From: Rhizopus arrhizus
Lineage: Eukaryota > Mucoromycota > Mucoromycetes > Mucorales > Rhizopodaceae
Length of the DNA stretch: 64,000 bases
Assembly: GCA_024220505.1 (NCBI GenBank)
Contig: JAKZZE010000007.1
Span: 1,364,001 to 1,428,000 of the forward strand
Direction: 5' to 3'
Positions 11,088 to 20,432 of the stretch are shown piece by piece. Position 1 is the first letter of the stretch; every line of letters begins with the position of its first letter. The translations under genes were made by a program, and so were the position numbers. The notes under the pieces are model-generated. The model ran no database searches. It was not told the origin of the DNA and saw only the letters and a program-made list of their open reading frames with translations.

Positions 11088-11376
11088 CTACTGAAGCGAA
11101 CTTACAGCTCAAATTATCTATTCTTTTTGGATATTACTTTATTCAATTACCAAAACTTTGTCTCAAAAACTTATATCAAACCTACTTAAACCCGAAAGCC
11201 TAACAATCTCACATTTGGTGGTCACTACAAGGGAAAATCAATTAAAACAGTAAACAAATCAAACTATCAGAAAAACTTCAAAGAAAATTATTCAAAATCG
11301 ACTCTACAATTTCAGAACACTTACAGTAGGTGAAAAAATATGAGCAACCTTTTGGCAAATCGACTTTTTTCGCTAT

Positions 11377-11717
11377 TGTCATGTTTTGACATGTCAATAA
11401 GATACAGTCTTATCATTCTGGACTAAATCTTTACAAATGAGTTTGAATAAGAATAGAACCTGATAATTATCACTGCCCTAAACAGCCAAGTTTCACTTTC
11501 ATCTCAACAGTTGATTATTAACATCAGTCTATAAAATTTTTCTTATACATGTCAAATCATATCGGTCATAACTATTTTTGTCATCTAATCTCAGGTCTTG
11601 CTCAACTAATATAAATAGCCTTGAAATCTTTCTTTAATAAAAGTATTCGACTTTAGAACTATTGTTCGGTCTCGTTAATTCTTCTTTATCTTATTTTTGA
11701 ATACTTAAAACACTTCA
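11377..11717 (+). repeat. Gyp2 5' LTR (341 bp)
   Basis: It starts TGTCATGTTTTGACATG, which contains a short palindrome, and ends ACACTTCA. TATAAATAG near 11611 and AATAAAAG near 11634 suggest promoter and polyadenylation signals. Directly downstream is a T-run, not a TGG-type primer site. Confidence 0.93.
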
Positions 11718-11759
11718 TTTTTTTAACGAATTCTGAACTCCCAATCACAAAAAGCAAAT

Positions 11760-13286
11760 ATGGCTAACGAAGATCAATCTCTTAATACTTTCACTCATGG
11801 TGAAACTGGTGTGTTTAGAACAAACATAGAGGAAACATCAAAAGTCATCGAAGATACCGAAATGGCTAGTGAACAAGAGGACCCTTCTACTCCCCACCAA
11901 AGTACTCAAGCCGAAGACCCTTCCGTTGACGCTGTCATGGGTCTTAGGGTGACACTAGAAAACCTTAGACAGCAAATAGCTCGTGCTGTTGTGACTGGTG
12001 CTACCCAAGAAGATTTGCTGAAGTTGCAGGAGCGAGCAGTAAACATCCAAAACTGCATCAAATTCCTTGATGAAGCTCAAGCGTTTTGTGTCCCTCCTCC
12101 TCCATCTACCAATGATGCGACTTTTAGTTCTGGTATCTCAAGTAGAAATCCTCACCCTCGCCTGGATCATCTTATCCCTTCGGATCTCCCAGTATGGCAG
12201 TGGCGTGGTAACGTCTGGAGAAAGGATGCTGACATCCATGACTCAGTGGAAGACTTGCTTGATACTTTTTCTTTAATAATTGAATCTAATGGCTTGTCTG
12301 TTGATGCTAGTTGGTCTCGCCTAGTTCCCATCAAAATGAACAGGGATCAACGATCATGGTTCAACGAAGTATTAAAAGGGCGTAGCTTGACTTGGTCTGA
12401 GGTCCGTAAAATAATAATCAAGACTTATGCTGCACAAGACGTAGCCCAGGAACTGGAGCACATGGACCAACTCTTATCACTTAAGATGGGATCAATGGAA
12501 TCTATCGAAGCATTCACAGATAGGTTTCAAAGAATCCGCAGAGCTGCCAAGTGGGATGATGATATCAAGACAGCCTCCATCTACAAGCGTGCTTTGCCAA
12601 ACTTTTTACGTCAGGAGGTCTCTCGCTCCTTGTTAAATCTTGGAAGAGATCAACAAGACTCCGTGACAAAAGTTGCAGCAAAAGCTAGAATGGTCTTGTC
12701 ATCCAACTTGTGTTCTGAGGTGGGCAATCCAAGTCGTCGAGAGTCTGCCCCTTCCAAGCCCTCATCTTCATCTCTCCTAGCAAGTGGAACAGAGGCATCA
12801 AAATACAACCCAAAGAACTTCAACTCATCAAGTAACTTACTGGGTACTATGAAGAAACATCCTTCAGTTGGAAATCTGAAAAATAAATTCCGTTGCGCAA
12901 TCCATGGTCTTGCAAACCATACAACTGAAAAATGTAACAAATACAAGGATCTACTGAACAAAAATCCTTCTTTGGTAAATTCGTCTCTTGGTACATCTAG
13001 TCCTCCCTTGTCTTTTGTTTCGGTTGCCAAAAACTGCTATCGTTGCTTGGGTAATGTTCCCTGGTCAAAAGAACATGCTGCTCGCTGTCCTCGCGACAAA
13101 CCCTATCATGGCCCTGGTAAGGCTATACGTTCTGTTCGCTTGGACACTTCAAGATCCAATGGTAGCAAACCTAACCTCACCATCACTCCTCAAGCTAGAC
13201 CACAACAGGCATCTTCTAAGGTGTCTAGTGGTGATAGCAACTTGATGGACGTAGATGACGAGGGTTATCCAGTGAATTATGATTAA
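11760..13286 (+). CDS. Gyp2 Gag
   Basis: This 508-residue frame starts 43 bp after the 5' LTR. The capsid-like middle (about residues 130-320) resembles retrotransposon Gag, and the C-terminal part holds two zinc-knuckle-like motifs: CAIHGLANHTTEKC (C-x2-H-x4-H-x4-C) and CYRCLGNVPWSKEHAARC. It would form virus-like particles and bind RNA. The stop (TAA, 13284-13286) is followed in the same frame by pol, so stop readthrough would give a Gag-Pol fusion. Confidence 0.9.
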   Translation: MANEDQSLNTFTHGETGVFRTNIEETSKVIEDTEMASEQEDPSTPHQSTQAEDPSVDAVMGLRVTLENLRQQIARAVVTGATQEDLLKLQERAVNIQNCIKFLDEAQAFCVPPPPSTNDATFSSGISSRNPHPRLDHLIPSDLPVWQWRGNVWRKDADIHDSVEDLLDTFSLIIESNGLSVDASWSRLVPIKMNRDQRSWFNEVLKGRSLTWSEVRKIIIKTYAAQDVAQELEHMDQLLSLKMGSMESIEAFTDRFQRIRRAAKWDDDIKTASIYKRALPNFLRQEVSRSLLNLGRDQQDSVTKVAAKARMVLSSNLCSEVGNPSRRESAPSKPSSSSLLASGTEASKYNPKNFNSSSNLLGTMKKHPSVGNLKNKFRCAIHGLANHTTEKCNKYKDLLNKNPSLVNSSLGTSSPPLSFVSVAKNCYRCLGNVPWSKEHAARCPRDKPYHGPGKAIRSVRLDTSRSNGSKPNLTITPQARPQQASSKVSSGDSNLMDVDDEGYPVNYD

Positions 13287-13289
13287 AAT

Positions 13290-16200
13290 GTGAACACTAT
13301 GGCCCTGGTTGATAGTGGTTCCTCTTTCAGCTCGATAGACACAAACTTTGTTAATAAATATAATATTGCAGTTGATAGAAATGTATCTGGTTCCGTTATA
13401 CTTGCTACAAGTGATAATGTTAGTAAACGTTTCGGTACAACCAAATTTCCATTAAGTGTTATTTACGGTGATAATGATAAAAATCTTATTCATACATCCC
13501 ATTCTTTTGAAGTCCTTCCTCTTTCCTTGGATACTGAAGTTGTAATAGGATTAGATCTGATGCACAAGTTAAACATTCTTGTTACCAACTTAGCTATCAG
13601 ACATCCTAATCTTGCACCAGTTATTGACAAAGAGATTACAAATGATACACCTGAACCTAACAAAGCTCCTTTCGGTACACCTGAGCAACAAGCTCATTTT
13701 CATAATGCTGTTAAACCATTTGTTGATCAAAATGCCTTAATACCAAAGAATTCCTTTTGTACTGTACCAGAGTCGGTTATACGTTTAGATACTGTTAAAG
13801 GAAAAACTGCTTACCGTGCACCATATCGTACTCCTTTTAAATTACTACCAATCATGCGTGAATGTATTGACACTTGGTTAAAGGATGAAGTTATTGAACG
13901 TGCATCACCTAATTCAGACTGGAATTCTCCTTTAACATTGGCACCTAAGAAAGACTTGCTTGGTAATCTCACAGGACATCGACCCTGTCTCGATCCTCGC
14001 TTGTTAAATTCTATTCTTGTGTCAAATGATAGACATCCTATTCCAAAGATTGAAGAGATTTTCGATCGATTACAAGGATCAACTATTTTTACCACTCTTG
14101 ATCTTCGACAAGCATTTCATCGATTCCAAATCTATGAGCCTGATCGTATTAAGACCACATTCACTTTTGAAGGTCAACAATACCAATTTAGAGGTTGTCC
14201 ATTTGGTTTGAAACATATTGCTTCCCGTTATCAACGAGTGATTAATATAGTGTTACGTGATTTACCTTATGCACAGGCTTTTGTTGATGATATCATCATA
14301 TTTTCCAAGTCTTATGAGGAACACATCACACATGTGCAAAACATAATTCAGAGATTAACTAAAGTGAATTTGATCCTTAACCCAGACAAGTGTCATTTTG
14401 CGCAGTCTACTGTTTACTTACTTGGTTTCTGTGTTGATGCCAAAGGGTCTCGACTCGATCCTCGTAAAGTTACAAACGCTTTGACTTGGCCTAGACCTTC
14501 ATCTGGAAAAGAGATTCAACGCTTTTTAGGACTGGTAAATTATTTTAGAAAATACTTGCCAAATATTTCTGAAGTCACTGCACCTTTGGACAAATTACGT
14601 TTTGAAGGCAAACTTGATAAACTTTGGACATCTGAACAAGAAAGAGCTTTTGAAAAGATCAAGGCATTATTGTCTTCTGCGCCACTTCTTCATCATCCAG
14701 ATCTAGAACAACCTTTTTATGTTGCTACTGATGCTAGTAACTATTCAATTGGTGTTGTTCTTTACCAAGTTATCAAAAATGAGACTCGATATATCGGTTT
14801 CATGGCACGCTCACTTTCTACATCTGAAAAGAATTATTCTACCACTAAACGTGAGCTATTAGCAGTGATATTTGCACTAAAGAAGTTTCATCCATTTTTG
14901 TGGGGTAATCCATTCACCTTATACACTGATCACAAGGCCTTGACTTATCTCCACACCCAGCCTGTAGCTAACGCTATGATGATCAATTGGCTGGACACTA
15001 TACTGGATTATAACTTCAAAATCATCCATCGACCTGGTATTCAAAATATTCTACCAGATGCTTTGTCGCGTCTTTTCGAACCTGAAAAAACGCTGGAGGG
15101 GGATAATAAAACCATCAAAACAATCGTCACTTCCCAAATTATCAATTCTAACGGATCAATTCTTACATCCAGAATGATGATGCCTGCTGACTTGATGACC
15201 CCAGCACCAGAAGACAGACAAAAGCTACTCATGGATACACATTTAGAAGGACACCGTGGAGCTCAAGCAATCGTAACAGCTTTACATAGTGATGGTATTC
15301 ACTGGACAAAGCTCAAGGAAGATGCACTTGAAATAATACGTAGTTGTCCTGATTGCCAAAAATTCAATATCGCAAAGCACGGATACAATCCCTTGACCTC
15401 AATCTATGCTGATGCACCTTGGGATCACATCTGTATCGACACAGCCGGACCTTTCCCTACTTCAGTACAAGGCAATCAATACATCCTTCTGGTAGTAGAC
15501 GTCTTTACACGATATTGTGTACTCAAAGCCTTGCCCGATAAATCTTCTCTCACTATTGCACTTGCATTAAGAAGTATCTTATCGCTCTTTGGTCGACCAA
15601 AAATTATCCAAAGTGATAATGGTACTGAGTATGTCAATGAACTCGTCAGACTGTATGTTGAATCATCCGGTATTGATCATCGTCTCATATCAGCTTATCA
15701 TCCCCGAGCTAACGGTATAGTTGAACGATGGGTTGGCAAAGCAAAAAATATTTTGCACAAAAGATTACAAGGCAGGACTGAGGATTGGGACTTGTACGTT
15801 GACAGTACCCAAGAAGCCCTCAACAATACGCATACAGCTTTACACGGCACTAGACCTTTCTCATTGATGTTTGCAAGACGTCCCAATGAAAACAAGGATT
15901 ATAATAACGTGCTGGACAAAACTAAATCGCCTGAAACGATGAAACAGTTAGAAACTAGAATTAACGAGTTTAATGACACTGTCTTACCGGCTATTCGTGA
16001 AAAAATAAAAACTTCACAAGCTGCTTCTCGAGACAAGTTCAACCAAACTCACAGAATTCTATCCGATATCCCCACTGGTAGTCAAGTCACGCTCAAGAAT
16101 GTAAACCGTGTTGCAAAAAGTGATCCCCTCTACGTTGGTAATTACACCGTCAAAAGAAAAACTCAAGGTGGTTCATATGTGTTGGTTGATGCAACTGGAG

Positions 16201-16496
16201 CACTCTTACCAAGAGATGTACCTCCATCGCAAATAAAGGTTATTTCCCAGGAAGTATCCTTATCCAATACTGATCAATCTGAATCATACGATGTTGAGGC
16301 AGTTTTACACCATAAGGGATCACCGGGTAATTACTTATATAAAGTTCGATGGAAAGGTTATGGAGTAGAAGATGACACTTGGGAACCGGCTAGTCATTTC
16401 CATGATTACAGACCGATCCAAAAATATTGGTCACGTCTAAGTGAACAAGAACCAGCGCGCGAGGTTCAACTTGTTCCTAAAAAAAGATACGACTAA
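13290..16496 (+). CDS. Gyp2 Pol: protease, RT, RNase H, integrase, chromodomain
   Basis: About 1,068 codons follow a single TAA in the frame of gag. Protease motif VDSGSSFS is near residue 7, RT FVDD near 331, and RNase H DASNYSIG near 480 with TDHKAL further on. The integrase has the HHCC zinc domain at about 650-690 (HRGA...CPDCQ) and DDE residues in CIDTAGPF, SDNGTEY and IVERW. The C-terminal chromodomain (about 1000-1050) has YKVRWKGYGVEDDTWEP, the pattern used in other chromoviruses to bind histone marks. There is no good ATG at the very start; the first is codon 4. Confidence 0.93.
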   Translation: MNTMALVDSGSSFSSIDTNFVNKYNIAVDRNVSGSVILATSDNVSKRFGTTKFPLSVIYGDNDKNLIHTSHSFEVLPLSLDTEVVIGLDLMHKLNILVTNLAIRHPNLAPVIDKEITNDTPEPNKAPFGTPEQQAHFHNAVKPFVDQNALIPKNSFCTVPESVIRLDTVKGKTAYRAPYRTPFKLLPIMRECIDTWLKDEVIERASPNSDWNSPLTLAPKKDLLGNLTGHRPCLDPRLLNSILVSNDRHPIPKIEEIFDRLQGSTIFTTLDLRQAFHRFQIYEPDRIKTTFTFEGQQYQFRGCPFGLKHIASRYQRVINIVLRDLPYAQAFVDDIIIFSKSYEEHITHVQNIIQRLTKVNLILNPDKCHFAQSTVYLLGFCVDAKGSRLDPRKVTNALTWPRPSSGKEIQRFLGLVNYFRKYLPNISEVTAPLDKLRFEGKLDKLWTSEQERAFEKIKALLSSAPLLHHPDLEQPFYVATDASNYSIGVVLYQVIKNETRYIGFMARSLSTSEKNYSTTKRELLAVIFALKKFHPFLWGNPFTLYTDHKALTYLHTQPVANAMMINWLDTILDYNFKIIHRPGIQNILPDALSRLFEPEKTLEGDNKTIKTIVTSQIINSNGSILTSRMMMPADLMTPAPEDRQKLLMDTHLEGHRGAQAIVTALHSDGIHWTKLKEDALEIIRSCPDCQKFNIAKHGYNPLTSIYADAPWDHICIDTAGPFPTSVQGNQYILLVVDVFTRYCVLKALPDKSSLTIALALRSILSLFGRPKIIQSDNGTEYVNELVRLYVESSGIDHRLISAYHPRANGIVERWVGKAKNILHKRLQGRTEDWDLYVDSTQEALNNTHTALHGTRPFSLMFARRPNENKDYNNVLDKTKSPETMKQLETRINEFNDTVLPAIREKIKTSQAASRDKFNQTHRILSDIPTGSQVTLKNVNRVAKSDPLYVGNYTVKRKTQGGSYVLVDATGALLPRDVPPSQIKVISQEVSLSNTDQSESYDVEAVLHHKGSPGNYLYKVRWKGYGVEDDTWEPASHFHDYRPIQKYWSRLSEQEPAREVQLVPKKRYD

Positions 16497-16962
16497 GAAA
16501 AGAAAAAACGTGCATCGCAGTGTAACTAACTCTAAAAGAAACAGACGTTAATACATTGACCTTCTTCCACCAACTTTCATTAACTATACATATACGTTAC
16601 CAGCAAATTACGCAATTATAAAATATTTACAAGGATAGTAAAAAATGAATTTTTTACTCATGCCTTAATATTTTTCAATATGCACATTTGTACGCAGTCA
16701 CATTTACAGACAAACATCACTTTAGCAATAAATTCCTGTTCAGGGTTTATTATCGCCTAAATGCTTTGTTCCATTCTTGAACACTATACTTTATATGTTT
16801 ATATAAAGAGCCACTATACGTTATATGACCTAACCCTACCAAGCACCTATTTATTACAACAAATAGAGCTCATCTTGACATCTCAAACCTCATTTTCGAC
16901 ATTCACCTAAACAAACATATTTTCACTTGCCACATTAATTCCAGAAAAGATAGTTACAACCT
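16497..16962 (+). other. Gyp2 3' non-coding region
   Basis: AT-rich sequence between the pol stop and the purine tract. I see no frame or motif beyond ordinary 3' untranslated DNA. Confidence 0.6.
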
Positions 16963-16974
16963 GGAAGGGGGCAA
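16963..16974 (+). promoter_or_regulatory. Gyp2 polypurine tract
   Basis: GGAAGGGGGCAA directly precedes the 3' LTR. The same core, GAAGGGGGCAA, precedes the 3' LTR of Gyp5. Confidence 0.85.
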
Positions 16975-17315
16975 TGTCATGTTTTGACATGTCAATAAGA
17001 TACAGTCTTATCATTCTGGACTAAATCTTTACAAATGAGTTTGAATAAGAATAGAACCTGATAATTATCACTGCCCTAAACAGCCAAGTTTCACTTTCAT
17101 CTCAACAGTTGATTATTAACATCAGTCTATAAAATTTTTCTTATACATGTCAAATCATATCGGTCATAACTATTTTTGTCATCTAATCTCAGGTCTTGCT
17201 CAACTAATATAAATAGCCTTGAAATCTTTCTTTAATAAAAGTATTCGACTTTAGAACTATTGTTCGGTCTCGTTAATTCTTCTTTATCTTATTTTTGAAT
17301 ACTTAAAACACTTCA
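16975..17315 (+). repeat. Gyp2 3' LTR (341 bp)
   Basis: It has the same length and, by eye, the same sequence as the 5' LTR. It is followed by the GCTAT duplication and then by MarA3 sequence. Confidence 0.93.
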
Positions 17316-18680
17316 GCTATATCAAAAGGTGCATGCCAACTACCGGCTTGGCGCTCCTATGGTATATTTTTGGGGCCATGTGTCTTGAAACAGTAAAGGT
17401 CTCATGTAGTAATACTGGAAATTGAGAGAGAGATGAGAATCCGAATTTAAAAATTTGACTTCGGACCAGCTTAAATTATGTACGGTGATCATACGTTTAC
17501 ATTTAAATCAACAAAAATCATATCGGAAGACTATATAGCGTACTTGTATGGAACTGTGAGTGTTCCTCATTGTATCCATATAAAAGTAAGTGCAACTTCA
17601 GGAGCCCTTGGTTTCGTTTTTTTTGCTCAATTTCTCTCACTACTTCTCATCATCATGCCTAAATCTATACCAATGGAAAAGCAATCCAGAAATAAAAGAT
17701 ATATCACCGAATAGCATGAAGCCAGAGGATATCACAGATAAATATTACGTTCATTCTCGCACAGTTAAAAGGTATACTAGGAAGCTTTTTCCATGAAATT
17801 CACACCTGTCTGCTGGAAGACATGCTATTGTCTCTTCTGCCATGAAGTACTATATCGAGCTGTGTATTATTACTGGTCATCGAACAATAGCGGAAGAGCT
17901 ATTTAGGGAGTTGGGTAAGTTTGGTTACTTGTTGATGTACCGTTCAGGAGTAAACGCGCTGAGTCCATAAACTTCCACCGAGAGCTAAAAAAAAAGAAGG
18001 CATTTTTAAAAAAGGATCATTGAAAAAAGCAGATAGCCTGAGCAAAAAGGCATCGCAACTGGCCAAGTCAATAGTGACGACCAGTAGCGTTCTCAGCTGA
18101 AGCAAAGATTAGCATCTAGTGATCAGATGGAGTAAAATAGTATAGAGTAGTATAAAATGACATTTTGCTCCCTCATCACATCGACATTACAGTAAAGCAC
18201 TGCAGCGGTAGGATGAACATGTGTTGTCACATACCTACTCAGGGACCAGCATAGACATGTCAGCTTTATGGTGGTAACATAAACTCAACGGCTTGTCTGC
18301 ATATACTTAGCATTATTTACATGTATACGTTAGAGTACCATTATTTGAAGACGTCCGATGTATACCTTCAGAGTGATAGCGGCGTAAAGTATAAATTAAA
18401 ATTCATAGCTGTATAGGTATGCGGTATCAGTGTAAGGTATATAAATTATTGGTATGCTCAAAGTCTGGATTTAAATCATATAAAGCATGTTTAGCATCAA
18501 CTCAAACTTAATCTGACACCACATGAAGTCGGAGAAAGAGGTGTCAGAAAGCTTTAGCCATTTGTGGATGTAGAGCGAAACAAACTCAATGCAAATGCTT
18601 GCAAGAGGTACATCAATAGTACGCCAGCCAAAGCAGAAGCACTATTTAGAGCAAAGGGAAGGCATAGAAAATATTAAATA

Positions 18681-19187
18681 TGTTGTAGAACAGCGTCTGA
18701 TCATAACGGACATTGAATAATCACAACTAAAAGAAGTATATTAAAATTGATAAAAGATAATAATTTAAATCTTTATCAAATAAAATATATTCTTCTTCTT
18801 TTTATATAAAACTATCACAATTAGATTCATTCTATAAAGTGAACATGAACAATAAATAAGCCATGACCTTTACTATTCATCATTTCTGTAAATGAATAAT
18901 AATGGATCAGGTACCTAGTCAACTTTGATCTGACTGGAGGCATTTCATATAAATATATCTTTCCTCTCAATGAAGACGGGACAATTCTCCCAGATCAGTT
19001 AAAGAACAATAAGATCTATAAAAACAACGAATTAAAAATTTTCATAATCGATTCAGTGATCATTCTTCAATCAAACATGTCAATTATTGGATCTACGCTC
19101 ATAACTACTCATTTACCCGCCAACTGATAGAAGAATATAAATAGTAGACTTTGTAATGATTTCTTTTTAACAATTAAGATTGTCTTA
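18681..19187 (+). repeat. LTR-c, truncated copy (507 bp)
   Basis: It starts TGTTGTAGAACAGCGTC at an AAATA site in MarA3 and matches, in the opposite orientation, the complete solo LTR-c at 42955-43535. Its right end is missing: MarB2 begins at a TA inside it, and the far side of MarB2 is unrelated MarD1 DNA. Confidence 0.85.
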
Positions 19188-20432
19188 CAGTAGCGGACAA
19201 AACTGGTGCACAAAACTTTTTTTTAGCTTTTAACTACCATTACCTGCTCATGGTAATTGCAATAGTCATGAAACTGTACCAGAAGGAGGATGTGCTAGTC
19301 ATTGTAATTTATGTATGTTCTAAGCATGACATTGTTAAAACTGAGCGATAAGCGTGCTTTAAATTTATAAAATCTTATATTTTCTAAAAACCGCAAAAGT
19401 GGCTAAGACCTTAGACTTTATATAATCATCTCATCTCTTGATATTATCGGATATTCTTCTTTGCATATGCTAATAATATGCGTGTATATCATTTTCAGTA
19501 AAAGAACCCGGCTCTTTAACTATTCTTTTCCAAAGATCATCGACCCTTTTTGATCTAGTGTCGTATCATCATACCTTTGCCATCAATTGCCACCTGGCAT
19601 GCTTAAGCGGACTTAGGCCGGGATTAGTGGCGGCTAAACTTGTAGCACAGAAGCGCTGTTATCAAATATTGAGTTTGTGACATGCGTCGACTTGTGCCTT
19701 GTGTCATTGTCATACTGAAACGAGAGATTACGACGTTTTAGACCACTATACGCTAGGCTTTTGTGGTATGAAGTAAGCGAAATATATGTGTATATTTATG
19801 AGTTCATTATACCATCATATACTTGACACACATATTCCGGTCCTCAATATCTAATACAGCCTTAAAACATAACAGAGCAGCCAGCATGCTTCATTGTTTG
19901 ATCACCGTGAAAAAATCGCTCAGGTTGCTCGACTTGCTTTCAATATTAGTGTATACTATCTGCATCCATAATGTTCATATTTGTTTCATTGCTAAAGATA
20001 GCAGACTTCCAGCCCTCTATTGTATACAATGGCTTGTCGTGATACCACATTCATCGCTTTTTCCGGCTAATACAGCTGATGAAATTCTTCGATTCCTTAC
20101 TTCCAGACTCAAAATCTAGCTTCCTACAGTGCCTTCAGACTGACAATTTGCTAATACTGTATCTTAAGGTCCTCAACATGTGCTGAGCATCGGAAACTGT
20201 GTGTAACGGACCTTGTCCAAGCTTTAGGTTGGTGATTGAGCTAGTAACTTTTCAGACTAAAAGCGGGAGACCTTCATGATCACAAGACATTAAGTTTCTT
20301 TCTTCCCTCTTTCTCCTGTTGATTGTCCATTTAGAGATTCTTGTTATTCTAGAAATATCTGTTGTCGTACGAACTAAGTGTATTCGAGATCTCAGAGTTT
20401 CGTTTTTACAGTTGCTTATTTTCTTAAACATA

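Larger units (their letters stand above)
6339..11323. repeat. Degenerate array of non-coding units with two conserved hairpins
   Basis: After removing MarA2 and solo LTR-a, this AT-rich stretch shows five or six related units about 470-690 bp apart. Each has a TATA-like TATAAATAC, TTACTT-rich DNA and AATAAAT. Then comes box 1 (GTCCCTTGAAG...CTTCATTG) and, roughly 60-100 nt later, box 2 (GATCTACTT..AAGATC then TGGTGGTCACT). Both boxes contain a 5-bp inverted repeat. Local simple repeats include (TTAC)n near 7676-7701 and a ~19-bp tandem repeat at 7058-7150. From 10600 to 10985 I see nothing recognisable. No long coding frame is present. Confidence 0.65.
11377..17315 (+). mobile_element. Gyp2: complete chromovirus-type Ty3/gypsy retrotransposon
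   Basis: It has two LTRs of 341 bp that I cannot distinguish by eye, a 5-bp duplication GCTAT, gag and pol frames, a purine tract and a chromodomain. It is the clearest complete element in the left half. Matching LTRs indicate a recent insertion. A solo LTR of the same family is at 42535-42876. Confidence 0.95.
11324..18680 (+). mobile_element. MarA3: degenerate Tc1/mariner element containing Gyp2, right end lost
   Basis: The left inverted end follows TA at 11322-11323. Gyp2 inserted 53 bp inside it, with a GCTAT duplication (11372-11376 and 17316-17320). After Gyp2 the MarA sequence continues to 18680, where LTR-c begins. Without Gyp2, 1,413 bp remain, so about 225 bp of the right end are missing. 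The transposase relic is as degenerate as in MarA1 and MarA2. Confidence 0.88.

Noticed and set aside
6741..11226. The TGGTGGTCACT motif as a true retrotransposon primer site
   Set aside because: No LTR end (CA) adjoins it in any unit; it follows a hairpin ending AAGATC, and no gag-pol follows. Kept only as one hypothesis for the array.
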